Source: Allium sativum (Eukaryota; Streptophyta; Magnoliopsida; Asparagales; Amaryllidaceae). Taken from it: a DNA stretch of 64,000 nt. Each line of letters starts with the position of its first letter. Within the stretch, counting starts at the first letter, position 1. The stretch spans positions 323,673,956-323,737,955 of the forward strand of contig CM060922.1 of the NCBI GenBank assembly GCA_030737875.1, written 5' to 3'. Made by a program: the position numbers and the translations under genes. The notes under the pieces were generated by a model. That model searched no databases. It was given only the letters and a program-made list of their open reading frames with translations, and was not told where the DNA came from. Shown one piece after another: positions 38,001 to 49,267 of the stretch.

Positions 38001-40260
38001 TCTAATTCAAAACTAGTTCATTTCGATAAAAATCTATTTTTATCCTTTCAAATATGGAGTTTTTCACCCCAATTCTTCACAAATCATTTCTTATGATTTT
38101 ACACAAATTATTATTATTTTTAATAATTTTATCAAGGCCCGTACAGTTGATTTCCATCAACGGCCATCGAACTGCACTTACAACGACCTTTTCCAAATTT
38201 TATTTGGACATAATTCCAAATCCAACCGTTAGATTTCTAATTTCAAATATTCGTTAGAAAGCTCTTTTTGATACGAACCCAACGGTTTCGGTTTTAGGAG
38301 AATCCGACGGTCGGATCTCCCGTAATATCCATTCGAAGTCAATGGTCGAAATTCGCGAACTGCCGCAGCGCGGCGCGTTCTATTCAGGCCATTATATTTT
38401 ATATATATAATATATACTTCTTCGATTTCCTTTTAAAACGTATTTTATAAATTGTTTAAATTCGTTTTCAAAACGATTTCAACTTCCTTTTCGAATTCAA
38501 ATCAAGATTCAATTTTTTAATATAAATTCGTTTTAATATCATTTCAAATCGATTTCAATTCAATTTAATTCGAATTTCAATTCATTTCAATTTAATTCGA
38601 ATTTCCAATCACTTTCAATATTCATCGAAAAATGAATAAAATCGATATAAATATCATTCACGTCAAAATGGCATCAATCTAATCAACACGGCTTCATATA
38701 TTTCGATTTTCAAATATTCTATTCAAATATTTCTTTTTCAAATATTTCTATTCAAATATTTCTTTTCCAAATATTTCTATTCAAATATTTCTTTTTCAAA
38801 ACTGGAATGAGGCCCAATCAATTACCATATAACGTTAATTATATGGATTTTCTACAACACATATATAAAATAACAATGACAACTAATCAACCATCATCCA
38901 AAGTGCATTCTACACTGTATAAGAATCAAATATAAATATTTAACGCTTATAACAGTCTGTCAATCAATCGATCGACATACAACTAATTATTGGGATTAGT
39001 GTATGTCATATATCATCCCAATACCCGTGTGGGGTTTCAAACAATCAAACACATATTTTATTTGTGCAGTTGGGCGATGTGTAAAATTTATCGTCCCAAT
39101 CAATATCAGTCAAATGTGTGTATATAAACAAATCGTTCGATTTGTTTATATTAATTTATTTCATTTCATATACACGTTAAAAATTCTATTTTTTACTATA
39201 AAAATATTTTTATTTCATTCCACATCACACAATCAACTACATGTCAAAATCAAACAAACAAACAAGCCGTATATGGTCTGTGGACGACGGGTGTCGGGTG
39301 CTACTAAACACCGTCTGCATCCTAGTATATATTTTAACTAGGAAATTAAATTAAAAGTGAGAAGTTCTCACCGAGGGATCCACTCCGCCATTTCATTTCT
39401 GAATCTCTGAACCGTTTGAATTCCTTTTTGATTTTAATCCGTTCCATCTCACTTCTTTTCACGTTGTTCATAGTAAAAATCATATTTTTAATATGATGTT
39501 CATTTTAAAAATCACATTTTTCTAATGGCACTTTATATATAAAAATTATATATTTTTACAACGATTCCTTTTATATAAAAATTATATTTTTACATCGCTA
39601 TTTCTTATATAAAGATCGAATTTTTATTTCGCTTCATATATAATAAAAATCGTATTTTTATCTCCACTTCATATATATAAAAATCGAATTTTTTTATCCT
39701 CTCTACCTTATAAAAATCATTTCTTTTTTTAAATGAATGAAAATCAAAAATTTCTTTGAATAAAAATCTGAACTTTCTTTGAATAAAATCCATTCTTTGC
39801 ATTGTAAAAATATATATTGTTTGCATTGTAAAAATATATACTTTTTCTTCTCTCCACATATATGATAAAATCTCATTTTTAAAATTTAATTCTACATATA
39901 AAGACCAAACCTTTATTTTCAATCTTTATAATAAAAATCGACTCTTTATGCTGAAAATGAAAAATAAAATCTATACCCTTTTATAGAAACAAAACTGATT
40001 TTATTTAATTCCTAAAATTTATCTAAACTGAATAAATAAATTAGAAAATCACCTTTCTTCGAATGGAGGAGGATTCATGGACGACATTGGATGGCCAGGC
40101 AAAGGGGGGGTGGCGTTTGCGCGTCAGAGGGTGGCGGTGGGCCACCAGTGGTTCACGGCGGCAAGTTGAAGGGCTTGGGGCACGGGTTTCGGTTTGGGGG
40201 GCCTGGGGGGTCTCGCGTGGAAGGAGGGGCGACGGGGAGGTAAGGGGGTGCTGGATTGTC
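35059..40260 (-). repeat. G2 partial LTR copy (minus), right arm of inverted repeat
   Basis: G-family LTR in minus orientation, starting near its terminus (AACCAACTATGAAAACCCG, close to the TGTGACGACCCAAACATCCC start at 63273) and running to the GC-rich island at 40055-40260, where it is cut. It includes an internal duplication: the CCCCGAAGGCCGAAACC block occurs at about 36825 and 37380. With 32092-35058 it forms a head-to-head inverted repeat with a spacer of about 450 bp. Confidence 0.7.
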
Positions 40261-43200
40261 TGGAATGTTTAATTCAATTCTGAAGATCCAAAAATATTAG
40301 AATCTAATTGAGAATATCTTTCCAACGAATCCGAAAAATTGAAATTTCATAGTTGGGATAAAAAGTTATGCCTAGTTGAAAATTCGGAATAGTCGTTATG
40401 GAATTTTGACCCTTAAAAATGGCCATTTTGCAAACGACCTCGGTTTTGGACGAAACCACTTTTCTTGGGTCCGTGATGTCAAATTATTGCTAGGTTTCAA
40501 ATTTCATAATTTTACGAATAAATATGTGAGCGTGGCGAAGGAAAACGTGTTTGACCAGTTTCAGTTGATTTTAATCGACTGGAAAATGGCCATTTTTCAA
40601 ACGGTCTCGGAATTTGATGAAATTAGTTTTGTTAGGACCGTATCGTCAATACGAAGCTAGGAAATATTTTTCAGGAATTTTTCGAGTCAGTATGTGACCC
40701 CAGTAAATTGAAATGCGCGTTCAAATTCAATATATAGAGTTATATTTTGATTTTGACGAAAACTGATCGAAACGATCGAATCAGCTTACGATACATATCC
40801 CATTGTGTTCGAAATGGGGGTAATTAGCTATGGACGACAGTCGGTGGGTTTGATTTCGAGTTCGAGATAAAAAGTTGCTTTTTGAAATCAATAAATAATT
40901 AAGTATATATATTTTATATAAACCCCCCCAAACCTTATCTCCCCCGTCTGTTGTTTTAAAAGGAAAAAAACCCCAAATCTTCAAATCGAGATCGCGCCCC
41001 CCCTTACTACCATTGCGCCGCCGCCGGAGGGGCCAGCACCACCGTCGCTCGATGCTGCACACCCCCCCGGCCTCCGCCACCTCCTTCTCAGCCTCTCCCC
41101 CCACTGAATCGCCAATCCCCAAACCCCTCGCCAGAGCCTGCCCCGCGCCAGCAGTCGCCTCCGCCGCTGCTCCGGCCACCAGAAACCCCCCCTCGCGCGC
41201 TTCTCTCTCCTCTACCCCACGCAGGCCTGGATAGCCCGAAACCCCCTCTGAAGACCACCTGGCCGCCGTTGGCCACTGCTCAAGGCCCCCTCTCCAATTC
41301 GATTTTCCTCCCCCGGCTGCTGTAAGTTTTATTTTACTTTGTTTTAATTTTTAGTTTGTTTTTATTTATTTAAAATAACTAAAAATTGAATTTTTATGAA
41401 GGTAAAAATATAATTTTTGAGTATATAAATATGGTTTTTATGAATGAAAAGATACGACCTTTAGGAAGGAAAAGATACGATTTTCAATCATATAAAGATA
41501 AGATTTTTAATGTTGTAAAGATATGATTTTTAGCGGTATGATGGATTGATTCTAGAGAATAAAAACATAATTTTTATATGTGTAGCAAAGTAAAAATATA
41601 TTCTTTATTGGAAGAAGAGCGATATAAAAATATATTTTTTATATAGAAAATGGCATGATAAAAATATAATTTTTATTATATAGAAGCAAGATAAAAATAG
41701 ATTTTTATCTATATAGTAGCGGTGTAAAAATAGAATTTTTATATACATAGCAACAATATAAAAATGTGATTTTTATATATGTAGTGGCTATGGACAATGA
41801 AATTGACAAAAGGCGAGCACAACGAAGATTTCTACATAAGAAGAGTCGTGGCGTTTGGTTTAGCTTGGGTGAGAACTTCTCACCTTTAATTTTCTTTTTT
41901 CTAGTTAAAATATATATTAGGAAGCAGACGGTGTTTAGTAGCACTCGACACCCGTCGTCCACAGACCATGGACGGCTTGTATGCTTGTTTGTTTGATTTT
42001 GATGTGTAGTTGATTGTGTGATGTGAAATGAAATAAAATATTTATATAGTTAAAAATATTTTATAGTTGAAAATAGAATTTTTAACGTGTATTTAAAATG
42101 AAATGAATATAAACAAATCAGACGATTTGTTTATATACACACATTTGACTGGTATTGATTGGGACGATAAATTTTACACATCGCCCAATTGCACAAATAA
42201 AATCTATATTTGATTGTTTGAAAACCCCACACGGGTATTGGATGATATATGGCATACACTAATCCCAATAATTAGTTGTATGTCGATCGATTGATTGACA
42301 GGCTGTTGTAAGCGTTAAATATTTATATTTGATGCTTATACAGTGTAGAATGCACTTTGGATGATGGTTGATTGTTTATCGTCATTGTTGTATGCATGTA
42401 TTGGATGAAATCCATATAACTGAAATTATATGGTAATTGACTGTGTCAGATTCCAGTTCGAAATTATCGAATAATTTAAAATAATATTCAGTGAATATTG
42501 AAATGTGAAGCCGTGTTAAGTAGTTAAACGCCATTTCAACGCGAACGGGAATTTTGTCGATTTTATTTGTTTTTAAGGAATATTGAAAAGTGATCTCAAA
42601 ATCGAATATTTTGAAAATATAAATGAATTCAAATTGAATAGGAATCAATTTGAAATGAATTCAAAATTAAATTGAAAACGAATTGAAATTGAATAGATTT
42701 GAAATTCGAATTAAATTGGAATGATTTCAAAATTCGAATTAAATTGAAATGAATTGAAATTCGAATTAAATTGAAATGAATTGAAATTCAAATTAAACTG
42801 AAATGAATTGAAATTCTAATTAAATTGAAATGAATTGAAATTCGAATTAAATTGAAATTGAATTGAAATCGATTTGAAATGAATTTATATTGAAAAATTC
42901 GATTTTGATTTGAATTTGAAAAGGAAGTTGAAATCGTTTTGAAAACGAATTTAAACGATTTATAAAATACGTTTTGAAAGGAAAGCGATGAAATATATAT
43001 TTTATATATTATATATATAATATAATGGCCTGAATAAAACGCGCCGCGCCGCGGCAGTTCGCGAATTTCGACCATTGACTTTGAATTGACGTTGCGAGAT
43101 ATCCGACCGTCGGATTCTCCTAAAACCGGAACCGTTGGGTTCGTATCGAAAAGTGCATTCTAACGAATATTGGAAATTTGAAATCTAACAGTTGGATTTG

Positions 43201-45832
43201 GAATTATGTCCAAATCAAATTTGGAAAAGGTCGCTGTAAGTGCAGTTCGATGGCCGTTGATGGAAATCGACTGTATGGGCCTTGATAAATTATCAAAAAT
43301 AGTAATAAATTGTGTAAAATCATAAGAAATGATTTGTGAAGAATTGGGATGAAAAACTCCATATTTGAAAAGATAAAAATAGATTTTTATTGAAATGAAC
43401 TGGATTTAAAGTAGAATAATAATTTATTTATTTTTAAAATAAATAAATTGGATTCGAAATGGTTTTGAAAATAACCAGAATTTCCAATAATTGAATTGGA
43501 ATGGATTTGAATCAAAATTGTCTTTGGAATATTTCGATGTTGGATTTCGTGATTATACAGATATTGTTCTGGGAATTTGAAAGATATTTATATCGTTATT
43601 TCCAATACGATATTTGTTGGTCGTAGAATTTGATATTGAATATAAGCCGATATATTTTCTATTCAGAGCCTTGAATTTAATATCAAATGTGATTTGGGTT
43701 TGTCGTGAATGGTGTCTTCATTAACACTGTTCTTAAACCCAGTTCAGAAAAAGATTAAATCGTTTTATTTTAGATTTAATAAAGTGTACCAATTAAATGG
43801 TATTTAATTGGAATTGAATTTCAATTGATTTTTGGGTTTATCGTGAACGGTGTTTTAAATAACGCTTGTTCTTTAACCCGATAATTAATGGAATGTGATT
43901 TTGGGTTGTCGTGAACGGTATCTTCAATAATACTGTTCTTAGACCCAACTGAGTTAAGAAAATCAGAAACTAACTGGAGATTAGTTAAGTCGAATGGTTT
44001 CTTGGGTATTGATCTGATGTTGGTTTCGGCCTTCAGGTTTAATATTTAGGGAACTGTTCTCTTACTAATTTATGGTTAGAGACTAATAGAATGGAATGTG
44101 ATGTGGGTTTATCGTGAACCGTGTTTTAAATGACATGAGTTCTTTAACTCAGTTAAAGATTAAAACTAAGTGGAGTTTTAATGAATCTTTAATTAGATTG
44201 AAAAGATCGAGAATGGAGTATCACCAGTTTTGCTCCAGGCAATAGTGAAATCTTTAATTAGATTTAAACGTGAAATGGTAATTGAATTTACCGATAACAC
44301 TATGGTGTTAGATATGAAGTATGACCAGTTTTACTTCATGGGATGAATAGGTTGGGATTGGGAAATTAAAACAAATAAATACTTCGGTAAGGTTCGTTAA
44401 TCCCGACTGGTTGAATCGATATTCAAAAGAAGATTTAAGAATAAATTTGAGGAATTTATCTTTGATAAAATTAATGGGAACCTATCCCTAAGAATGTGAA
44501 GTTTAGCAACTAACTGAATATTTGTTAAGATGAATGGTTTCCTGGGTATTGATCTGATGTTGGTTTTGGCCTTCGAGGTTAATATTTGGGGAATTATTCT
44601 CTTGTTAATTTACGGTTAGTGACTGATGAATTGGAATGAGGCATATGTTGTGTTTGTGTAACACTTGTCTATTATATACGTGAGTTATTCAGAAGGACCG
44701 GGTTTATCCCATTCTGAATAACTGATATGACGATAAGTCGAAGAGGAAGACCGGAGGTCTTCACGTCGTTTGGGTGATTACTGATGATCTTGATTGGGCC
44801 ATACACCCAAGAGGAGGGAATCAGTTAGTGGTCGTCTAAACGTACTTGGAGATCGATGGATATGCGAGGTACTAGGTGCCTCCGGTTTTGTTCAGACCCA
44901 GAACGAACTTGTAAATGGACTGTGTGTCTGGCATTGGATTTTATTCTGTGTGATTGATTTCTGTTAAATATATATCTGTTTGGCGGCGGAGAATTTATTC
45001 TCTTGCTTAACGCCCTTCTCTGTGATGTACGAGCTCGGGGGTTATATATTGGTGGATATCCATCGCATGGAGTGAATTGCCTGTGTGGCATGCCTAAGTG
45101 GCAAATGATCAAGGCTTCTATTGAAAAGCAAAGTCTTGTGGCTGATGATCAAAGCACGGTCTGTGTGGCATAGCTTTGTGTCACGTGGATTCGCGAGCTC
45201 ACACCCCGGTTGTGAACCAGAAACGGGAGAGGACCTCAGGGAGGACATGTGTTTCTTTCTAGTTAGAAGTGGCGTCATTGGTTTTACACGCCCTGACGAG
45301 TTTGACTTATGTGGTTGTTGATGTTGCGAGGCGCCTCGGATATATCGGTTACTATGTGAAGCCGATGAAGTCATTCGTTGGCTCATTTACGCCCCGAAGG
45401 GCGGGGGACCAGTCCCATGACTGACTCGAAGTTTATTGTTTTCTTCTAAACTCTGGGTGGCCATATTTTCCACACGGGTAGCTGGTAGTTTTGATTTTGA
45501 AGATTTCAATTTAACAGGATCTTGGTTTACAGCTGGAGCTATATTCGGAAATCTTTGTATCCGTGTATCTCTTTCAGTTGGGGAAGTTGATGTTTTCCGC
45601 TGGACAGTATATTTATGTATATACATTTTCCGATGTTTTGTAATTTGTAAATCTCTAATATTTATTTTTCCACTGTATATTATTTATTTGAACTCTGATA
45701 TATTCTTGTACTCTGATGTAATTGTTGTAATAGCAATGAAATGTTATATTGTTTGTGTTCTGATGCACCGTATTCTCAAAACAATCTGGGATCCTTCGTC
45801 TCCTAGGGGATCGGGAAGTCTGGGTCGTTTCA
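40261..45832 (+). repeat. G2 right LTR (plus, 5'-truncated)
   Basis: G-family LTR in plus orientation lacking roughly its first 200 bp. It begins with a 26-bp sequence (40261-40286) that also marks the rearrangement at 29743-29768. It then carries a TATA-like box, a GC-rich island (41000-41290), tandem AATTGAAATGAATTG arrays (42640-42870) and the family end, mutated to GTCGTTTCA at 45832. The right TSD ATCGC follows. Confidence 0.65.
40905..40925 (+). promoter_or_regulatory. TATA box of a G-family LTR
   Basis: TATATATATTTTATATAAAC is followed by a C-rich, pyrimidine-rich stretch (ACCTTATCTCCCCCGTCTG) and the GC-rich island. The arrangement matches a plant LTR promoter with start site some 30 bp downstream. 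The left G2 LTR has TATATATAAATAAAA at 25278 in the same relative place. Confidence 0.45.
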
Positions 45833-45837
45833 ATCGC

Positions 45838-45890
45838 GGTGCCCCTCTCACCCTCGCACCATTCAGCAATGCCCAAATCCAATCTGTAAA
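45838..45890. other. Low-copy island, segment 3
   Basis: A 53-bp piece between the right TSD of G2 and the Tekay-like element. Its last five bases (GTAAA, 45886-45890) are the left TSD of the Tekay-like element. Joined to segment 4 it continues an open frame on the plus strand. Confidence 0.6.
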
Positions 45891-46958
45891 TGTAACACCC
45901 CACCTCCGCCAATGCCACTCTTGCAAGGACATTAGCTTTAGAGGGGCGTTAAACAAGGTAAACATGCATGCAAATATCACAAGACAGAATATATAAGTAA
46001 AACAGAGTAGTAAAGCAGCGGATAAAACTTAGCATTTCAAAACCATAGTCATGTTACAACAAAGTCTAGATAAAAGCATAAACTGAAAAACTGAAATACA
46101 TAAAGTACTATCCCCAAAATGAAGTGATAAACCATAGCTAGCTCAATGTCCAAAACCGTACATGAGCAAATCCAGTAAGCAAGCTGTAAAGATCCAAGCT
46201 AAGCTCCAATGTTCCCACCCTGAGAACCTGAGGGGGGGGGGGCGAAACGGAAGAAAAGAGGCGAAAGAAAACAGGTCATTCAAAAAGACTGGTAAGCCCT
46301 ACTACTATCTGTCTATGAACTAGTAAAGTTAACGGGCATGAGAAGATGAGATGAACATAAGGATAACAACATACTGGCATGATGATTAACTAACAAGATA
46401 GATAAAGGTGTCATCGCATAATTAAGGTTAAGTTTTGCACCACGGGTGTACTAGCATTCTAACATGTCAAGTAAAAACAAGAATTGATCCCTTGGCCCAA
46501 GCTTGGCCCATCATCATGAGGTGACCTAAATTAAGGTCCAACTACACGGTCTAGTCGATCGGCTCCCTATAAGCCTAACTCGTCAAGTGTCGGTGTCATA
46601 CGGCCCAAACATGCAATGTAGTTAAACTGCGCTAGGTACACCCTAGGGTGTATCAAGTCCTAGGGTGTCAACCTCAGACACGAATCAAGTATGCGCAGTC
46701 TAGATCTACTGGTACCCGTGCCTGATTCTCCAACTCCGGACTATGTGCACGACCATAGTCCGCCTGGATCTACACCGGCGTACCTACTCAGCCGTCGTTT
46801 TGGTCGCTTACATGTCAGCCCAGTAATCGTGCCCCACCCTAGCCTAGTCCTAGGGTCTTATGATACTATCAAGAGGGTTACTACTGAAAAGGACCACGCA
46901 ACTAGGGTTTCCTTAACGGGTTAAATGTGGTTAACCCGATCCAAACGTGGATTAAATT

Positions 46959-46990
46959 GGTTAAGTATACCCAAGGTTCGTGACTTAACC
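46959..46990 (-). promoter_or_regulatory. GGTTAAGT / ACTTAACC inverted repeat
   Basis: Arms at 46959-46966 and 46983-46990 are perfectly complementary over 8 bp. A second, weaker unit follows at about 47010-47045. The same motif is amplified as a 59-bp tandem array in E3. Confidence 0.5.
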
Positions 46991-47092
46991 CCGATTAACC
47001 CATCCAGCCCAAATTGATTAAGTATTAAGTGGACCATGACTTAACCCTAATCAGGAGGCATTAATTAACTTAATGTGCTTTAACCTCTCACA

Positions 47093-47161
47093 TTAGACTT
47101 TGTTGTGGTTACTAGTTAAGCCGGGCGGGTCCGGGTAGATTTACACCACAACTTGGTCTAA
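47093..47161 (-). promoter_or_regulatory. Conserved LTR hairpin, Tekay-like 3' LTR copy 1
   Basis: Outer arms TTAGAC (47093-47098) and GTCTAA (47156-47161); inner arms GTTGTGGT (47102-47109) and ACCACAAC (47145-47152); loop with CCGGGCGGGTCCGGG. All stem pairs are Watson-Crick. Confidence 0.7.
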
Positions 47162-47197
47162 CCTCGGGTTCGAGCACAACATGACCAACTTCTCACA

Positions 47198-47271
47198 TTG
47201 GGTCCTATTGTTTGTAGCCACTAGTTAAGCCGGGCGGGTCCGGGTAGATTTATGCTACAAACTCAACCCAA
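47198..47271 (-). promoter_or_regulatory. Conserved LTR hairpin, Tekay-like 3' LTR copy 2
   Basis: Outer arms TTGGGT (47198-47203) and ACCCAA (47266-47271); inner arms GTTTGTAGC (47210-47218) and GCTACAAAC (47254-47262). Compared with copy 1, three of six outer pairs changed, each with its partner, while the loop CCGGGCGGGTCCGGG stayed the same. Confidence 0.7.
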
Positions 47272-48275
47272 CCTCGAGTTGGCCACACTCATATTTTCTA
47301 AGTGTCATGTCCATTATGTTTCCAAAACATAATTACAAGTTAACATATCACGTTATGTTATAAAAATCATGTTCATGTCATAATTTTACCCAACCCCAAC
47401 GTAATCCCATCGTTTACATAATCGCAACAACGCATAAAGGGTAAAATAGGGAACTTGGCATAATCATGACAAAAAGGTGTTGAAGCCACAAGTTTATCAT
47501 GGTGGCATATGAGATGTACATATGTTCATATACTTGCATATTGCATTGTTAGGCTTCAAAAGCATGCATAAAACCAAACTTAGCATATGAGTGATACATG
47601 GTGATAAATGACATGTAGAAGTTGCTAGAAGTTCGCATTTAGCCTCACATGCAAGTTATCATAAGGGATATGATAACTTTCATGTTGCCAAAATGCAACC
47701 TTTGATATAAAGCTTGGAGCTTTATGCTCACAACATCAAGTTTAACTTGCATAACATAGCAATATGTGTCATACATAATGATTAAACAACTTGCATAGCA
47801 TAATGATTAACTAACTTGCATATCATAATAATCAACCAAACTTGCATATCATAATGATCAACCAAACTTGCATATCATAATGATCAACCCCAAACTTGCA
47901 TCATTCATTTAACTTTAGAGTTCAATAAAAAGAAAGTAGAAAAGGGCTTACTACGCTATGAAGACACAAACGAATATTTATTATAAAGATTGAGATGAAG
48001 CCCTTATGCAAGCACCAAAATATGAAAGCCCAAATTGAAAAACCCATGCGCCAAATCAATAGAAATCCTTACTTTGAAATAGAAATGTTGCAACTTGACT
48101 TGAATGCAAACTAAGAACACTCATACAAGTTTGAAAGCACTTGTATGAACTCACAATCTCTCATAGAAATAGGCTTAGGAATTTTAGCATGAGAGTGGAG
48201 GCCATGAGAGGAACAAATTTGACATAGTTTAGTTGTAGGATTGAATAATGGTGATTTAGGCTAGGTTTAGGGGTC

Positions 48276-48283
48276 TTTTTATA
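48276..48283 (-). promoter_or_regulatory. TATA box, Tekay-like 3' LTR
   Basis: Minus strand TATAAAAA, about 420 bp into U3. It is intact here but altered in the 5' LTR at 56266. It would drive transcription outward to the left, into the island and G2. Confidence 0.6.
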
Positions 48284-48699
48284 GAGGATTAGGATAGTAT
48301 TAGCCATAGGATTAACCCTAGATTCAATCCAAGCCGTCAAAGCATGTCTTGGGGAAGAAGTCAAGTGTAGGAACCATCTAGGGCCTTTAGATTAAAGCTG
48401 AACCATGAGAACCATTCAAATGCAAAATCTGCATTTGAGCGAATCGGCCCACGGGTTGATAGCCAAACACACTGGATTAACCCCTAGTCGACCCAGCAGG
48501 CTCGGGTCGACCTCAAAAATCGGTCGGTTCGGTTATTCCCCTCTCCCAATTCGCTGTTTTGAACATTTTTTCATATTTATTTATTTAATTTTCAATTATA
48601 TATATATATATATATATATATTTATCTGCGCAACCCATTTCACTTAATTAAGTATACTTTAATTTGTGAATTTTTATGTTCAAATTACGGGGTGTTACA

Positions 48700-48712
48700 T
48701 TCTCCCCTCCTT
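48700..48712 (-). promoter_or_regulatory. Polypurine tract, Tekay-like element
   Basis: Minus strand AAGGAGGGGAGA directly against the 3' LTR. The motif TTTCGTCCCCGAAA (48719-48732) lies just inside. Confidence 0.85.
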
Positions 48713-48732
48713 AAAGGATTTCGTCCCCGAAA

Positions 48733-49267
48733 TCTCCAAGTTAGAAAGAACGTATCCTACTATCCATCATCCATCTACTCAAAACATCATCCACGTGCAG
48801 TCATTGTCCTTAAAGGATTCTAAATGTTGTATGATCATATGCAAAGTTGTGTGTATATGTACTTATCTAATGCAAAAATCAGGCGGTTACTGATACAGTA
48901 AACCTCCTTAATGCAAAATATGTTAGTGAAATGAGTCCATATGTATGCAAATTCCTAACATAATTTATAATCTCTACATGAGTGCACATAATATTCATCC
49001 ATATGCAACATCCACGTGATAGCTCAACAAGTTTCATCCATGAATAAGTATAAGCACTCATGCATATGCAACATGAAAGTGTGTGAGCCAATCTTAGTGC
49101 CTAATGTGTATCATGCATCCACGAGTATCCACGTGCAACCACTTGCAACCATCAAGCATAACATGTTTCAAATACATGTTTCAACCAAGGGTTTCTACCT
49201 AAGGTTCTCATGACATGATCTACGAAACAAGATAAACTAGATAAACGCGGATAAAAAGAAAGAAATG
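48733..49267 (-). other. 3' untranslated interior of the Tekay-like element
   Basis: About 0.5 kb between the end of gag-pol (stop at 49268-49270) and the PPT. It contains repeated CACGTG- and CATATGCA-type words but no open frame with recognisable content. Confidence 0.6.

Larger units (their letters stand above)
24393..45832 (+). mobile_element. G2: 21.4-kb rearranged G-family composite
   Basis: The left edge reads TATAACAACCCAG, a mutated version of the sense-strand start of the G-family LTR (expected TGTAATAACCCAG). The right edge reads GGGTCGTTTCA, a mutated version of the family end GTCGTCACA. The outer flanks are both ATCGC (24388-24392 and 45833-45837), a perfect 5-bp TSD, so the block probably entered as one element in plus orientation and was later rearranged. 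Inside are a plus LTR (24393-31957), an inverted RT fragment, a plus partial LTR (32092-35058), a minus partial LTR (35059-40260) and a plus LTR lacking its first 200 bp or so (40261-45832). No coding capacity remains. Confidence 0.6.
45891..48699 (-). repeat. Tekay-like 3' LTR (2809 bp)
   Basis: Contains, from left to right on plus: a poly-G tract (about 46231), GGTTAAGT/ACTTAACC inverted repeats (46959-46990), two conserved hairpins (47093-47271), a short tandem array of CATAATGATCAACCAAACTTG units (about 47760-47890), a TATA box (48276-48283), two GTCGAC palindromes (48487-48492, 48506-48511) and a TA microsatellite (48598-48620). Confidence 0.95.

Noticed and set aside
45436..45996. 186-codon plus-strand open frame
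   Set aside because: It crosses three unrelated units: the end of the G2 LTR, island segment 3 and the start of the Tekay-like LTR. Only the island part was kept as a possible coding remnant.
47760..47890. CRISPR-like array of repeated CATAATGATCAACCAAACTTG units
   Set aside because: Units are directly tandem without unique spacers, lie within a plant LTR and occur in both LTR copies.
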